Below, piece after piece: positions 12,277 through 19,512 of a DNA stretch of 20,254 nucleotides. How positions within the stretch are numbered: the stretch's first letter is position 1; each line of letters starts with the position of its first letter. The stretch covers positions 1-20,254 of the forward strand of contig JANNXY010000030.1 of NCBI GenBank assembly GCA_031409775.1, written 5' to 3'. Both the position numbers and the translations under genes were made by a program. This DNA comes from JANNXY01 sp031409775. Lineage in GTDB: Bacteria > Patescibacteriota > Minisyncoccia > Phycocordibacterales > CAIZIN01. The notes under the pieces are model-generated. The model was not told the DNA's origin. It saw only the letters and a list, made by a program, of their open reading frames with translations, and made no database searches.

Positions 12277-14104
12277 AAAGAATTCCAAAGAAAATGTAAT
12301 CGGACTTGTAAGCGAAAGAGGCGTACCGGCTCTAGTGATACAGAATGATGACCTCGCGATTCACATAGAGAAAACTCCCGGTACATTTATAAAGACCAAA
12401 GAAACTCTGCAGATACTGCAAAAGAATGGCCAACCCGAATCGCTGGACCTATGCAGGGGATTCTCTCACTCAGCAATCGGGGCGATACATATCATGTCCT
12501 ACAACAAGCTGGGTGTTGGCGGGAAATCCACTTCGCGCGTGGCAGTATCGACCGATGGTCGCAGCTATAAAGTTCGCACAGATCTTAATTCTGATTATTC
12601 TGATCTGCATCTATCGTCAGTACACATGTCGGGCCGCGACATGTTGGGGGTAGCGAGGTACAAAGACACATTTCACCTAGCTACCTCGCGCGATGCTCTG
12701 CATTGGAAATTCACTCCATTCAAGAATTTCGAACTTCTCCGCGACCATCTCCCACAAGGTGCTATGCTTATCGGGCTTACATCTACATATGGTGGGATAT
12801 ATGTGATGTACTATCATTTCGAAGGCGAGCCAGGTAAATACATACTAAAGGTAGGTGGGTTTCTAATATCATATACTGATCCACACAAGATAGCCTTCGC
12901 TTCGCACGTACCTATCTGGACAGAGATAGTAAAGGAAAAAGCAATGTCGCTCGGCGCAGTAGAAACCGGGGATTTGTTCATCGCGTATTGGAGAAGCGAG
13001 AATGGCAAGGTTTTTATTTCCAAGATTCCAAAGAGTGTATACTCTAGGACTACTCAGAATGGTGTTGCGCTAGACAAGCACCCCGACAACCCGCTTATTG
13101 TTCCCAATGAAAACAATTTTTGGGAAGCCGTGGCGACATTTAACCCAGCGGCATTATATGATGGGCAAGACGTTCACCTACTATATCGAGCGATGGGGAA
13201 CGATGGGGTGTCTCGTATTGGTTACGCCAAAAGTACTGATGGATTTAGGTTTATCTGTGGTTACGCCGACCCGGTCTATGAGATCAATGTAAGCCAGGCT
13301 AGTCTCGGCAAGCAACCCCGCGGTTATAACCCTGCTTACTATACATCTGGTGGTGGCTGGGGTGGCTGTGAGGATCCGCGTATGGTACGGATAGGGGGTA
13401 AAGTATATATGACTTATGTGTCGTTTGAAGGCTGGCACAATGTGAGAATGAGTGTCTCATCTATTGATTACCAAGATCTAAAGGACGGTATATGGAGCTG
13501 GTCTCCAGCAGTGCATATGTCACCACCAGGCCAAGTTCACAAGAACTGGGTTCTATTTCCAGAAAAGATAAATGGCAAATTCGCCATCATCCACGGTCTC
13601 AGTCCCAATGTACTGGTCGACTATGTAGATAGCCTCGACGGATTTGATGATGATACATATATAAAGAGCCAACCACCGCACGGTGGGCTCGGCTACCAGG
13701 ACGAGAGTCGTAAATACTATTGGGATGATCGCGTACGCGGAGCGGGGCCACCACCGCTCCGCACCAGGCTCGGTTGGTTGCTACTCTACCACGCTACCAA
13801 CAAATACGAATCCCACAAATATAAACTCGGTGCGATGATCCTCGACATAAATGATCCTACCCAGGTCCTCTATCGTAGCGAGATCCCGCTCCTTTCGCCA
13901 GAAATGTATTACGAGAACCAAGGCAAGCCTGGGATCGTGTATGCATCAGGGGCTATTATCAGAGAAGGTCGTCTGGTGGTCTACTATGGTGGTGGGGACA
14001 GGGTGGTATGCGCAGCAACGATCGACCTAGAGGAGTTCCTGGGCAAAATGTCCAAGCAGAAAAGCGAGAAGTTCCAATCATTAGAAAACATTTTAATTAA
14101 TTAA
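12263..14104 (+). CDS. GH130-family protein with degenerate N-terminal propeller domain
   Basis: 613 residues. The C-terminal half (about 270-600) is a GH130 five-bladed propeller: HPDNPLIVPNENNFWEAVAT, HLLYRAMG, GGCEDPRMVRIGGK near 365, GAGPPPLRTRLGWLLLYHA near 492. GH130 enzymes phosphorolyse or hydrolyse beta-mannosides; the Asp of EDPR is the family's proposed general acid. The N-terminal half (1-265) has similar repeating beta strands (SRVAVSTDGRSY, ATSRDALHW) but no EDPR motif. It may be a decayed catalytic domain or a glycan-binding module. No signal peptide, so cytoplasmic. Confidence 0.87.
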   Translation: MAEAKKNSKENVIGLVSERGVPALVIQNDDLAIHIEKTPGTFIKTKETLQILQKNGQPESLDLCRGFSHSAIGAIHIMSYNKLGVGGKSTSRVAVSTDGRSYKVRTDLNSDYSDLHLSSVHMSGRDMLGVARYKDTFHLATSRDALHWKFTPFKNFELLRDHLPQGAMLIGLTSTYGGIYVMYYHFEGEPGKYILKVGGFLISYTDPHKIAFASHVPIWTEIVKEKAMSLGAVETGDLFIAYWRSENGKVFISKIPKSVYSRTTQNGVALDKHPDNPLIVPNENNFWEAVATFNPAALYDGQDVHLLYRAMGNDGVSRIGYAKSTDGFRFICGYADPVYEINVSQASLGKQPRGYNPAYYTSGGGWGGCEDPRMVRIGGKVYMTYVSFEGWHNVRMSVSSIDYQDLKDGIWSWSPAVHMSPPGQVHKNWVLFPEKINGKFAIIHGLSPNVLVDYVDSLDGFDDDTYIKSQPPHGGLGYQDESRKYYWDDRVRGAGPPPLRTRLGWLLLYHATNKYESHKYKLGAMILDINDPTQVLYRSEIPLLSPEMYYENQGKPGIVYASGAIIREGRLVVYYGGGDRVVCAATIDLEEFLGKMSKQKSEKFQSLENILIN

Positions 14105-14108
14105 ATTT

Positions 14109-16001
14109 ATGTTTAGCGTACATAGACATCCGCAGAATCCATTGATCAGCCCAAATACCGAGAGACCTTGGGAATCCCTAGCTACATTCAACTGGTGCCC
14201 GATCCGCGAGGACGGCATCACTCATGTGGTATATAGGGCAATGTCCGAGTCTGATGTTGTCGATGGTCAGAGACTTTCTCTGTCGGTCATAGGCTACGCA
14301 CAGAGCAGAGACAGTGTGAATTATTCTTGCCAAAGAATTTTTATTTCACCTGAACATGAGTGGGAGAAGTTCGGATGCGAAGACCCGAGGATTACCAAGA
14401 TCGATGGTGTTTACTATATTTTCTACACAGCACTTTCTGTATTTCCATTCTCTGCTCCTGGTATCAAGGTCGCAGTAGCGGTAACACGTGACTTGTCACA
14501 GAAGCCAGAGAAGCATCTGGTAACACCATTCAATTCCAAAGCTATGACACTTTTCCCACAAAGGATAAATGGCAAACTCGCAGCGCTGCTTACGGTCGAC
14601 AGTGACAACCCACCTTCGAAACTCGCTATTGCCTACTTCGACAAGCCAGAGGACATTTGGTCAGAGGAATATTGGAAGGATTGGAAACAGAATCTCGGAG
14701 ATAATGTAGTAGATGCCGAGCGTGGTCCAGATGAGCAGGTAGAGATCGGTGCACCTCCTGTGCTTACTGATCGGGGTTGGCTCCTAGTCTATTCGCATAT
14801 CCAGAGCTACCATGGGGACAAGAAAGTATTTGGCATAGAAGCACTACTCCTAGATCTCGAAGACCCTCGTATAATCCTCGGCCGTACACGCGGACCGATG
14901 CTTGTACCAGAGGAATCCTACGAAGAGTTCGGTCAGGTCCGCAACATCACATTCCCATCGGGTGCGTATATCGAGGACGGCGTACTACATATATTCTACG
15001 GAGTTTCAGATACGTATTGCGCCGAGGCAACCGTGAACCTAGAAGTCCTACTCGACGCACTCATGCCCGAGGTCGAGGCATTCGCGAGGTTTGGTGACAG
15101 CCCGCTGCTTAGCCCTACCAAGAACCGGTTCGAAGAGCTCGCCGTGTTCAACCCTGCAGCACTCCGAGTAGAGGATGTTACTCACATATTCTACAGGGCA
15201 ATGTCGACCGACAATACATCATACGTCGGCTACGCATCCTCCAGGGATAATATCACAATTGATACCAGACTCGATGGTCCGATCTATGTTCCGCGTATTC
15301 CATATGAAATGAAGAATATAGAGAATGGTAATTCGGGTTGCGAGGATCCCCGGGTAACCCTCATGGGCGACAGGGTATATATGTTTTACACGGCGTATAA
15401 CGGCACTAACACTCCGCGCGTCGCAGCGACTTCTATTGCCCTGGATGATTTGAAGAAAAAGAATTGGAACTGGGCTCCACCATGTCTGATCACTGATCCG
15501 CGCCTCGATGACAAAGACGCTTGCCTCTTTCCCGAAAAGATCGACGGCTCATACGCCGTGATGCATAGGGTCTATAGTCATGTGTGCCTAGACTATATAC
15601 CGAGTCTGGATTTCTGTGAAAACACCCTCGGTACCTCGACTCCTATATTTGGCCCACGGCCGGGAATGTGGGATGCCGAGCGCATCGGTATCGCAGCTCC
15701 TCCAATACGCACAGATGCAGGCTGGTTACTGCTGTATCATGGATTCGCTCCCGACAAGATATATAGACTCGGCGCTGCACTACTCGACCTCGACAATCCG
15801 CATATTGTGAAGGCGCGCACGGCGGACTTTATATTTGAACCCAAAAGGTGGTTTGAGCGCGAGGGGATAGTAAAGAACGTGATATTCCCCTGCGGACTCG
15901 TGCAGGATGGTGACAGGCTATTTATCTACTATGGTGGTGCAGACAAATACGTAGGCGTAGCCGAAGGCTCGCTCAGGGAGATAATGAAGATGTTGGGTTG
16001 A
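14109..16001 (+). CDS. Tandem GH130 protein (two catalytic-type domains)
   Basis: 630 residues with two GH130 propellers. Domain 1 (1-325): HPQNPLISPNTERPWESLAT, THVVYRAMSE, GCEDPRITKIDG near 89. Domain 2 (326-630): NRFEELAVFNPAALR, HIFYRAMS, GCEDPRVTLMGD near 410, GIAAPPIRTDAGWLLLYHG. Both retain EDPR, so both could be active. GH130 proteins usually have one domain, so tandem duplication is notable. It starts 4 bases after the previous GH130 stop and ends EGSLREIMKMLG; a 39-bp relative of this end recurs at 17477. No signal peptide. Confidence 0.88.
   Translation: MFSVHRHPQNPLISPNTERPWESLATFNWCPIREDGITHVVYRAMSESDVVDGQRLSLSVIGYAQSRDSVNYSCQRIFISPEHEWEKFGCEDPRITKIDGVYYIFYTALSVFPFSAPGIKVAVAVTRDLSQKPEKHLVTPFNSKAMTLFPQRINGKLAALLTVDSDNPPSKLAIAYFDKPEDIWSEEYWKDWKQNLGDNVVDAERGPDEQVEIGAPPVLTDRGWLLVYSHIQSYHGDKKVFGIEALLLDLEDPRIILGRTRGPMLVPEESYEEFGQVRNITFPSGAYIEDGVLHIFYGVSDTYCAEATVNLEVLLDALMPEVEAFARFGDSPLLSPTKNRFEELAVFNPAALRVEDVTHIFYRAMSTDNTSYVGYASSRDNITIDTRLDGPIYVPRIPYEMKNIENGNSGCEDPRVTLMGDRVYMFYTAYNGTNTPRVAATSIALDDLKKKNWNWAPPCLITDPRLDDKDACLFPEKIDGSYAVMHRVYSHVCLDYIPSLDFCENTLGTSTPIFGPRPGMWDAERIGIAAPPIRTDAGWLLLYHGFAPDKIYRLGAALLDLDNPHIVKARTADFIFEPKRWFEREGIVKNVIFPCGLVQDGDRLFIYYGGADKYVGVAEGSLREIMKMLG
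15963..16001 (+). repeat. 3' end of GH130 gene matching a remnant at 17477-17515
   Basis: The last 13 codons of the tandem GH130 gene align without gaps to 17477-17515 (EGSLREIMKMLG against EGLLKEIMKMLS). Most bases are the same. The AbiE pair lies exactly between the two copies. Confidence 0.75.
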
Positions 16002-16009
16002 TCAAAAGT

Positions 16010-16043
16010 TTTACAATTTAATAGATATATGCGATAATATCGC
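16010..16043 (+). promoter_or_regulatory. Promoter and palindromic operator of the AbiE operon
   Basis: TTTACA (16010-16015), 17-base spacer, GATAAT (16033-16038). The -10 lies within a perfect palindrome GCGATA-A-TATCGC (16031-16043), a likely site for autorepression by AbiEi. The message would have a leader of about 35 bases, unlike the leaderless neighbours. Confidence 0.6.
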
Positions 16044-16079
16044 TAAGTATTCCTAAAAAACGGAAGACTTATAGAAAAT

Positions 16080-16706
16080 ATGCAATTTTTAGACCTAAAG
16101 AATCAATTAAAGGACTTCCCAGTCTTTTCGATAAAGGATATCGAAAAGGTTGATTTGTCGTTCCACAAGCAGAGATTGAGCGAATGGCAAAAGAAGGGTT
16201 ATATAAAGAAGATTCGCCAAGGCTTCTATATGTTTTCCGACCTCCAGATAAACGAAAAAATTTTATTCACTATAGCCAATCGAATTTACCAACCTTCATA
16301 TATATCACTAGAGATGGCTTTATCAATTTATGGGTTAATTCCTGAAGCTGTGTACGGAGTTACTTCAGTCACATCTCAAAACACAAAGAATATAAAGACT
16401 CCTGTCGGGGACTTTATTTACAGACATATACAACCTGAATTCATGTTCGGGTATGAACTCAGAGAGCACGATGGTCATCAGTATCAGATCGCGGAAATAG
16501 AAAAGGCGGTTCTAGACTACCTGTACATCAACCCAAAGATTAATGACAATGAATCCTTCGGGGGAATGAGATTTAATGTTCCAGAATTAAAGGAAAAGAT
16601 AAACATGCAAAAGTTTAATAAGTACCTTGCGGCATTTGACAACAAGGCTCTAGAAAAGAGGGCAAAGAAGCTTTTACAATTTATACAATCAATTAACCAT
16701 GCTTAG
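16080..16706 (+). CDS. abiEi: AbiEi-type antitoxin (winged helix)
   Basis: 208 residues. The N-terminal winged helix (DFPVFSIKDIEK, LSEWQKKGYIKKIRQGFYMF) and the following conserved part (YISLEMALSIYGLIPEAVYG, VTSQNTKN, EIEKAVLDYLYI) match AbiEi / transcriptional-regulator antitoxins of type IV systems. AbiEi represses the operon and blocks the effect of AbiEii. Its end overlaps the abiEii start by 8 bases. No clear SD; a GGAAG lies about 13 bases upstream. Confidence 0.85.
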   Translation: MQFLDLKNQLKDFPVFSIKDIEKVDLSFHKQRLSEWQKKGYIKKIRQGFYMFSDLQINEKILFTIANRIYQPSYISLEMALSIYGLIPEAVYGVTSVTSQNTKNIKTPVGDFIYRHIQPEFMFGYELREHDGHQYQIAEIEKAVLDYLYINPKINDNESFGGMRFNVPELKEKINMQKFNKYLAAFDNKALEKRAKKLLQFIQSINHA

Positions 16707-17478
16707 CCTCAATAATATAGAACAATACTACCCAGAGAATCAGAAATATTTTAAGAGAAACATCCTCCGTGAGTATTTGCAATACAAGATCCTTGAAATT
16801 GTTTTCAATTCAAAGTATGCGCAAGACCTCATATTTCTCGGTGGTACCGCACTCCGAATTGTCTATAACAATAGTAGGTTCTCCGAGGATCTTGATTTCG
16901 ATAATTTCAAACTCACAGAAGAACAGTTCGCTGATCTCGCAGATGAAATAAAGAAAGGCCTCGAGCTACAAGGCTATGAGGTAGAGGTTAGGAATGTGTT
17001 CAAGGGTGCGTATCGTTCCTACATTAGAATGCCCAAGGTGCTATTTGATAATGATATGTCAGATATTCAGGAAGAAAAGATATTGATTCAGATCGATACG
17101 GTCCCCCATGCTTTTGATTACGAGAAGGACACCAAGATTCTCAACAAGTTTGATGTCTTTACTCAGATATTTACTACACCTATCGATATCCTCCTATCAC
17201 AAAAGATCTATGCCGCATTGAACCGCAAAAGAGCAAAGGGTCGTGACTTCTTCGATATTGTATTCCTCATTCCACAGACAAAGCCGAATTACGCTTACCT
17301 CGAGGCCAAGCTCGGAGTAAAGAATGCTCTCGAGTTAAAGCAGATGATACTCGAACAGACGGCTGATCTCGATTTCAATGACCTTGCCCAGGACATCGAG
17401 CCATTCCTTGTGAACGCTGAGGATAGCAAGAGGGTAAAGATGTTTAGAGATTACATTAATCTTACCACCCAATTTTGA
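16699..17478 (+). CDS. abiEii: AbiEii-type nucleotidyltransferase toxin
   Basis: 259 residues. The nucleotidyltransferase core is intact: FLGGTALRIVYNN (48-57) then RFSEDLDF with catalytic D64 and D66, and the later KIYAALNRKRAKGRDFFDIV block that is conserved in AbiEii. The family transfers nucleotides to cellular RNA such as tRNA, halting growth, and gives abortive phage resistance in some hosts. The gene is preceded by the overlapping AbiEi gene. Its TGA overlaps the first base pair of a GH130 3' remnant, marking the edge of the inserted module. Confidence 0.88.
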   Translation: MLSLNNIEQYYPENQKYFKRNILREYLQYKILEIVFNSKYAQDLIFLGGTALRIVYNNSRFSEDLDFDNFKLTEEQFADLADEIKKGLELQGYEVEVRNVFKGAYRSYIRMPKVLFDNDMSDIQEEKILIQIDTVPHAFDYEKDTKILNKFDVFTQIFTTPIDILLSQKIYAALNRKRAKGRDFFDIVFLIPQTKPNYAYLEAKLGVKNALELKQMILEQTADLDFNDLAQDIEPFLVNAEDSKRVKMFRDYINLTTQF

Positions 17479-17515
17479 AGGCCTGCTCAAGGAGATTATG
17501 AAGATGCTTAGCTAA
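17477..17515 (+). pseudogene. Remnant of another GH130 gene 3' end
   Basis: Thirteen codons, EGLLKEIMKMLS then TAA, match the end of the GH130 gene at 16001 (EGSLREIMKMLG). No upstream GH130 body exists here; the AbiE genes occupy its place. So either a paralogue was replaced by the AbiE module, or the module's arrival duplicated a gene end, later diverging. Confidence 0.6.
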
Positions 17516-17524
17516 TTGTACTTA

Positions 17525-17552
17525 TTGACATTAGGAAGGGAGGGGGTATACT
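17525..17552 (+). promoter_or_regulatory. Consensus promoter with no gene downstream
   Basis: TTGACA (17525-17530), 16-base spacer, TATACT (17547-17552). The next 6 bases are GATTGT then ATC, not ATG. The layout mirrors TATACT-AATTGT-ATG of the IS3 orfA. A terminator follows within 16 bases. Confidence 0.6.
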
Positions 17553-17567
17553 GATTGTATCAGACCT

Positions 17568-17604
17568 GAACCGCATCTTTCGTAGGTGCGGTTCTTTATT
17601 TATA
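17568..17604 (+). terminator. Intrinsic terminator
   Basis: GAACCGCA and TGCGGTTC form an 8-pair stem, extendable inward by CT/AG around TTCG, then TTTATTTATA follows. It faces the plus strand. With the promoter at 17525 it would bound an RNA of only about 45 bases. Confidence 0.75.
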
Positions 17605-18243
17605 TAGTTTTCCCACCCTCCAAATCTCTTGCTAGTCTATGCTTCAGGCGAGTGAAATCCAGGAATTTATCTCCAGCAAATTGTTTGATTTCTTTAGCTG
17701 TTCTAGGACCTCGAGAAAAGATGAGTATCTCTTTACCTATCCCTCGAAGATATTTAAGCACTGGCAAAAAGTCTCCATCTCCTGACATTATGACTGCTCG
17801 ATCAAAAGTATCTTTGTCTCGCATGAGATAAAAAGCCATATCTACATCACAGTTAGCCTTGCGGATAGGAAGCCCATCAGCATCATGGAAGGTCTTTACG
17901 GGTTTCAATACGAGTTTATATCCAAAGGTAGCTATTTTATTGTAGAAGCGAACACGTTTCAAATGGCGATCAAGAAGCTTAAGTTCCACTTCGCTTAGCG
18001 TGTCACCTTTTTCTTTAATGAGATCAGTTAAATATGCTTCAAGATCGGTCACGGATACCGTTTCGTTTTTGAGATAATCAAATGGAAACTTGTGGATCTC
18101 AACACCACCAAAGAATAAAACTTCCGATGCTCCATCTTTTTTACAAGGTATTGATAGAGTTTTTCGTAATCAATACTCCAGCCTAGGGATTTTACTCCTC
18201 CGTAAAATAGGTTTGAGGCATCGATGTAGACGTTTGTGGACAT
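17600..18243 (-). pseudogene. NYN-domain (LabA/DUF88) nuclease gene with a one-base frameshift
   Basis: The first frame (start 18243) encodes MSTNVYIDASNLFYGGVKSL with the first acidic residue and Asn of the NYN site, then turns to nonsense and stops at 18049. The second frame carries the rest: FYNKIATFGYKLVLKPVK, KANCDVDMAFYLM and the active-site MSGDGDFLPVLKYLRG. Adding one T in the run near 18110 joins them into one NYN protein of about 214 residues (KFYFFGGVEIH at the join). NYN proteins are PIN-like metal-dependent RNases. AATACT lies 6 bases before the ATG. It could be a real mutation, an assembly error, or two overlapping genes (second with a GTG at 18052). Confidence 0.72.
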
Positions 18244-18254
18244 AGGGAGAGTAT

Positions 18255-18282
18255 TGGACCAACCCCACTGTATGAGACTCCT
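18255..18282 (+). repeat. Left terminal inverted repeat of the IS3 element
   Basis: Pairs imperfectly with the right end at 19485-19512. The inner TGAGACTCCT is perfect, and TGG and ACCCC of the outer part are shared. Confidence 0.75.
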
Positions 18283-18298
18283 CCCCTAGAGAATCAGG

Positions 18299-18304
18299 TA
18301 TACT
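18299..18304 (+). promoter_or_regulatory. -10 box of the transposase gene
   Basis: TATACT ends 6 bases before the ATG at 18311. The same arrangement is present in the copy at 75-80. Confidence 0.6.
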
Positions 18305-18310
18305 AATTGT

Positions 18311-18592
18311 ATGAAAACCAAAAGAAAGTTTGGAAGCGATTTGAAAGCTCAAATCGTATTATCAATTATCAAAAAGGAGGTAACAGCTCTCGAAGCTGCC
18401 AAAAAGCATGAAATAGCTCCCAGTCTCATCTACAAATGGCGAGATGAGTTCCTGGAGAAGGCTCCCCAAGTCTTTGAAACGGACAAGGATGAGTCAGAGA
18501 AAGACAAGAAGCTGAAAACATACGAGCATGTGATCATGAAAATGACTACCCAGAACGATTTTTTAGAACGAATCTTGGCCACCTTGAAGTAA
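18311..18592 (+). CDS. IS3-family transposase OrfA
   Basis: 93 residues. A helix-turn-helix (KAQIVLSIIKKEVTALEAAK, then APSLIYKWRDEFLEKAP) binds the IS ends, and the C-terminal helix (KLKTYEHVIMKMTTQNDFLE) is the leucine-zipper-like dimerisation part. Made alone, OrfA typically regulates transposition. Near its end a slippery run at 18559-18565 allows a -1 shift into orfB. Confidence 0.9.
   Translation: MKTKRKFGSDLKAQIVLSIIKKEVTALEAAKKHEIAPSLIYKWRDEFLEKAPQVFETDKDESEKDKKLKTYEHVIMKMTTQNDFLERILATLK
18559..18565 (+). promoter_or_regulatory. -1 ribosomal frameshift heptamer T TTT TTA
   Basis: In the orfA frame the codons are GAT TTT TTA, giving the X XXY YYZ arrangement. A -1 slip continues directly into the orfB frame, which is open from 18493. 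This is the known way IS3 elements make the OrfAB transposase. Confidence 0.75.
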
Positions 18593-19500
18593 CCGTAGCC
18601 AAGAGTAGAGAATGGATTACTTCCTACCTAAAGGATCACGCCAAAGCAAAGATCTCCTGGCTTCTAGAGGCAACGGGTTTATCCAAAAATGCTTGGTACT
18701 ACGAGGCCGAAGCAAAGGCCGATAATAGCAAGATCAAGGAAAAGATCGAGGCTGTACTCATCGAATCCCCCTACTATGGTTACAAGAGAGTGACGGCTTT
18801 CCTGAAGAAAATGGGAGAAAGCTTTAATCACAAGAGGATCTACAAAATCATGGGTGAGTATCATCTCCTGCAAGTCCGTAAGTCCAAAAGGGTCCCTAGA
18901 ACCACCAACAGTAGACACGGTCTCATGATCTACACCAATGAGATCAAGTGTTTGGGGACAGTTCTCCCAGGATGGGTCTGGGTCTCTGACATTACCTATG
19001 TCTGGATTGGGACTGGATGGGCTTACCTTGCTCTCGTCATGGATCAAGGGAGTAGAAAGATCGTGGGTTGGGCTATGGGACTCTCTCTACACCGAGAATT
19101 GTGTATCGAGGCCCTAGAGATGGCTCTTGCAAGTAATATCGCTCCAAGATTCCATCATTCGGATCGTGGAGTGCAGTACGCAAGCCATGATTACATCGAA
19201 ATCGAGAGAAATCATAATATCACTCCTTCGATGGCTGATGTCGGGATCTCTGTTGATAACCCATACGCTGAAGCCCTAAACAGGTCGATCAAAGTAGAAG
19301 AAGTCTATCTGCATGCCTATGAATCATTCGCAGAAGCCAAAGAATCTATACAAAAGTATATCGAGGTGTACAATACCAAAAGACTTCATTCTTCCTTGGG
19401 CTATGTGAGTCCAGTGGAGTTTGAAGCAAATTATTATCAGTCGGAGAAATTATTGCTAACCGGTGTATCTGAAAATCAAGAAATAGGAGTCTCAAATTAG
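18565..19500 (+). CDS. IS3-family transposase OrfB (integrase catalytic part of OrfAB)
   Basis: About 311 residues after the shift; the fused OrfAB is about 396 residues, the usual size. An HTH_21-like segment (IESPYYGYKRVTAFLKK) precedes the rve integrase core. The DDE residues are recognisable in WVSDITYVWIG, RFHHSDRGVQYAS and NPYAEALNRSIKVEE, with the usual ending YNTKRLHSSLGYVSPVEFE. The GTG at 18790 lies within the domain and is not the true start; no good independent start exists, so frameshifting is the likely route. The stop lies inside the right inverted repeat. Confidence 0.9.
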   Translation, partial: RTNLGHLEVTVAKSREWITSYLKDHAKAKISWLLEATGLSKNAWYYEAEAKADNSKIKEKIEAVLIESPYYGYKRVTAFLKKMGESFNHKRIYKIMGEYHLLQVRKSKRVPRTTNSRHGLMIYTNEIKCLGTVLPGWVWVSDITYVWIGTGWAYLALVMDQGSRKIVGWAMGLSLHRELCIEALEMALASNIAPRFHHSDRGVQYASHDYIEIERNHNITPSMADVGISVDNPYAEALNRSIKVEEVYLHAYESFAEAKESIQKYIEVYNTKRLHSSLGYVSPVEFEANYYQSEKLLLTGVSENQEIGVSN

Positions 19501-19512
19501 GGGGTAAGACCA
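19485..19512 (-). repeat. Right terminal inverted repeat of the IS3 element
   Basis: The reversed sequence begins TGGTCTTACCCCC and contains TTGAGACTCCT, matching the left end. It holds the stop codons of both orfB (plus) and the truncated gene on the minus strand. Confidence 0.75.

Larger units (their letters stand above)
18255..19512 (+). mobile_element. Complete IS3-family insertion sequence
   Basis: About 1258 bases. The left end reads TGGACCAACCCCACTG then TATGAGACTCC; the right end, reversed, reads TGGTCTTACCCCCTAAT then TTGAGACTCC. It carries orfA and orfB with a frameshift site, the IS3 plan. A second copy starts at the left window edge in the opposite direction. No 3-bp target duplication is visible (TAT on the left, GCT on the right), so the ends may have recombined or the exact tips are slightly off. 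Confidence 0.88.

Noticed and set aside
17568..17604. Hairpin as part of a tRNA or riboswitch
   Set aside because: No cloverleaf or known aptamer pattern; a short stem with a T-rich tail is a terminator.
125..18254. The 18-kb segment between IS copies as a composite transposon
   Set aside because: It contains rlmH, mscL and other core genes, the copies are inverted, and there are no matching target duplications; rearrangement is more likely than transfer as a unit.
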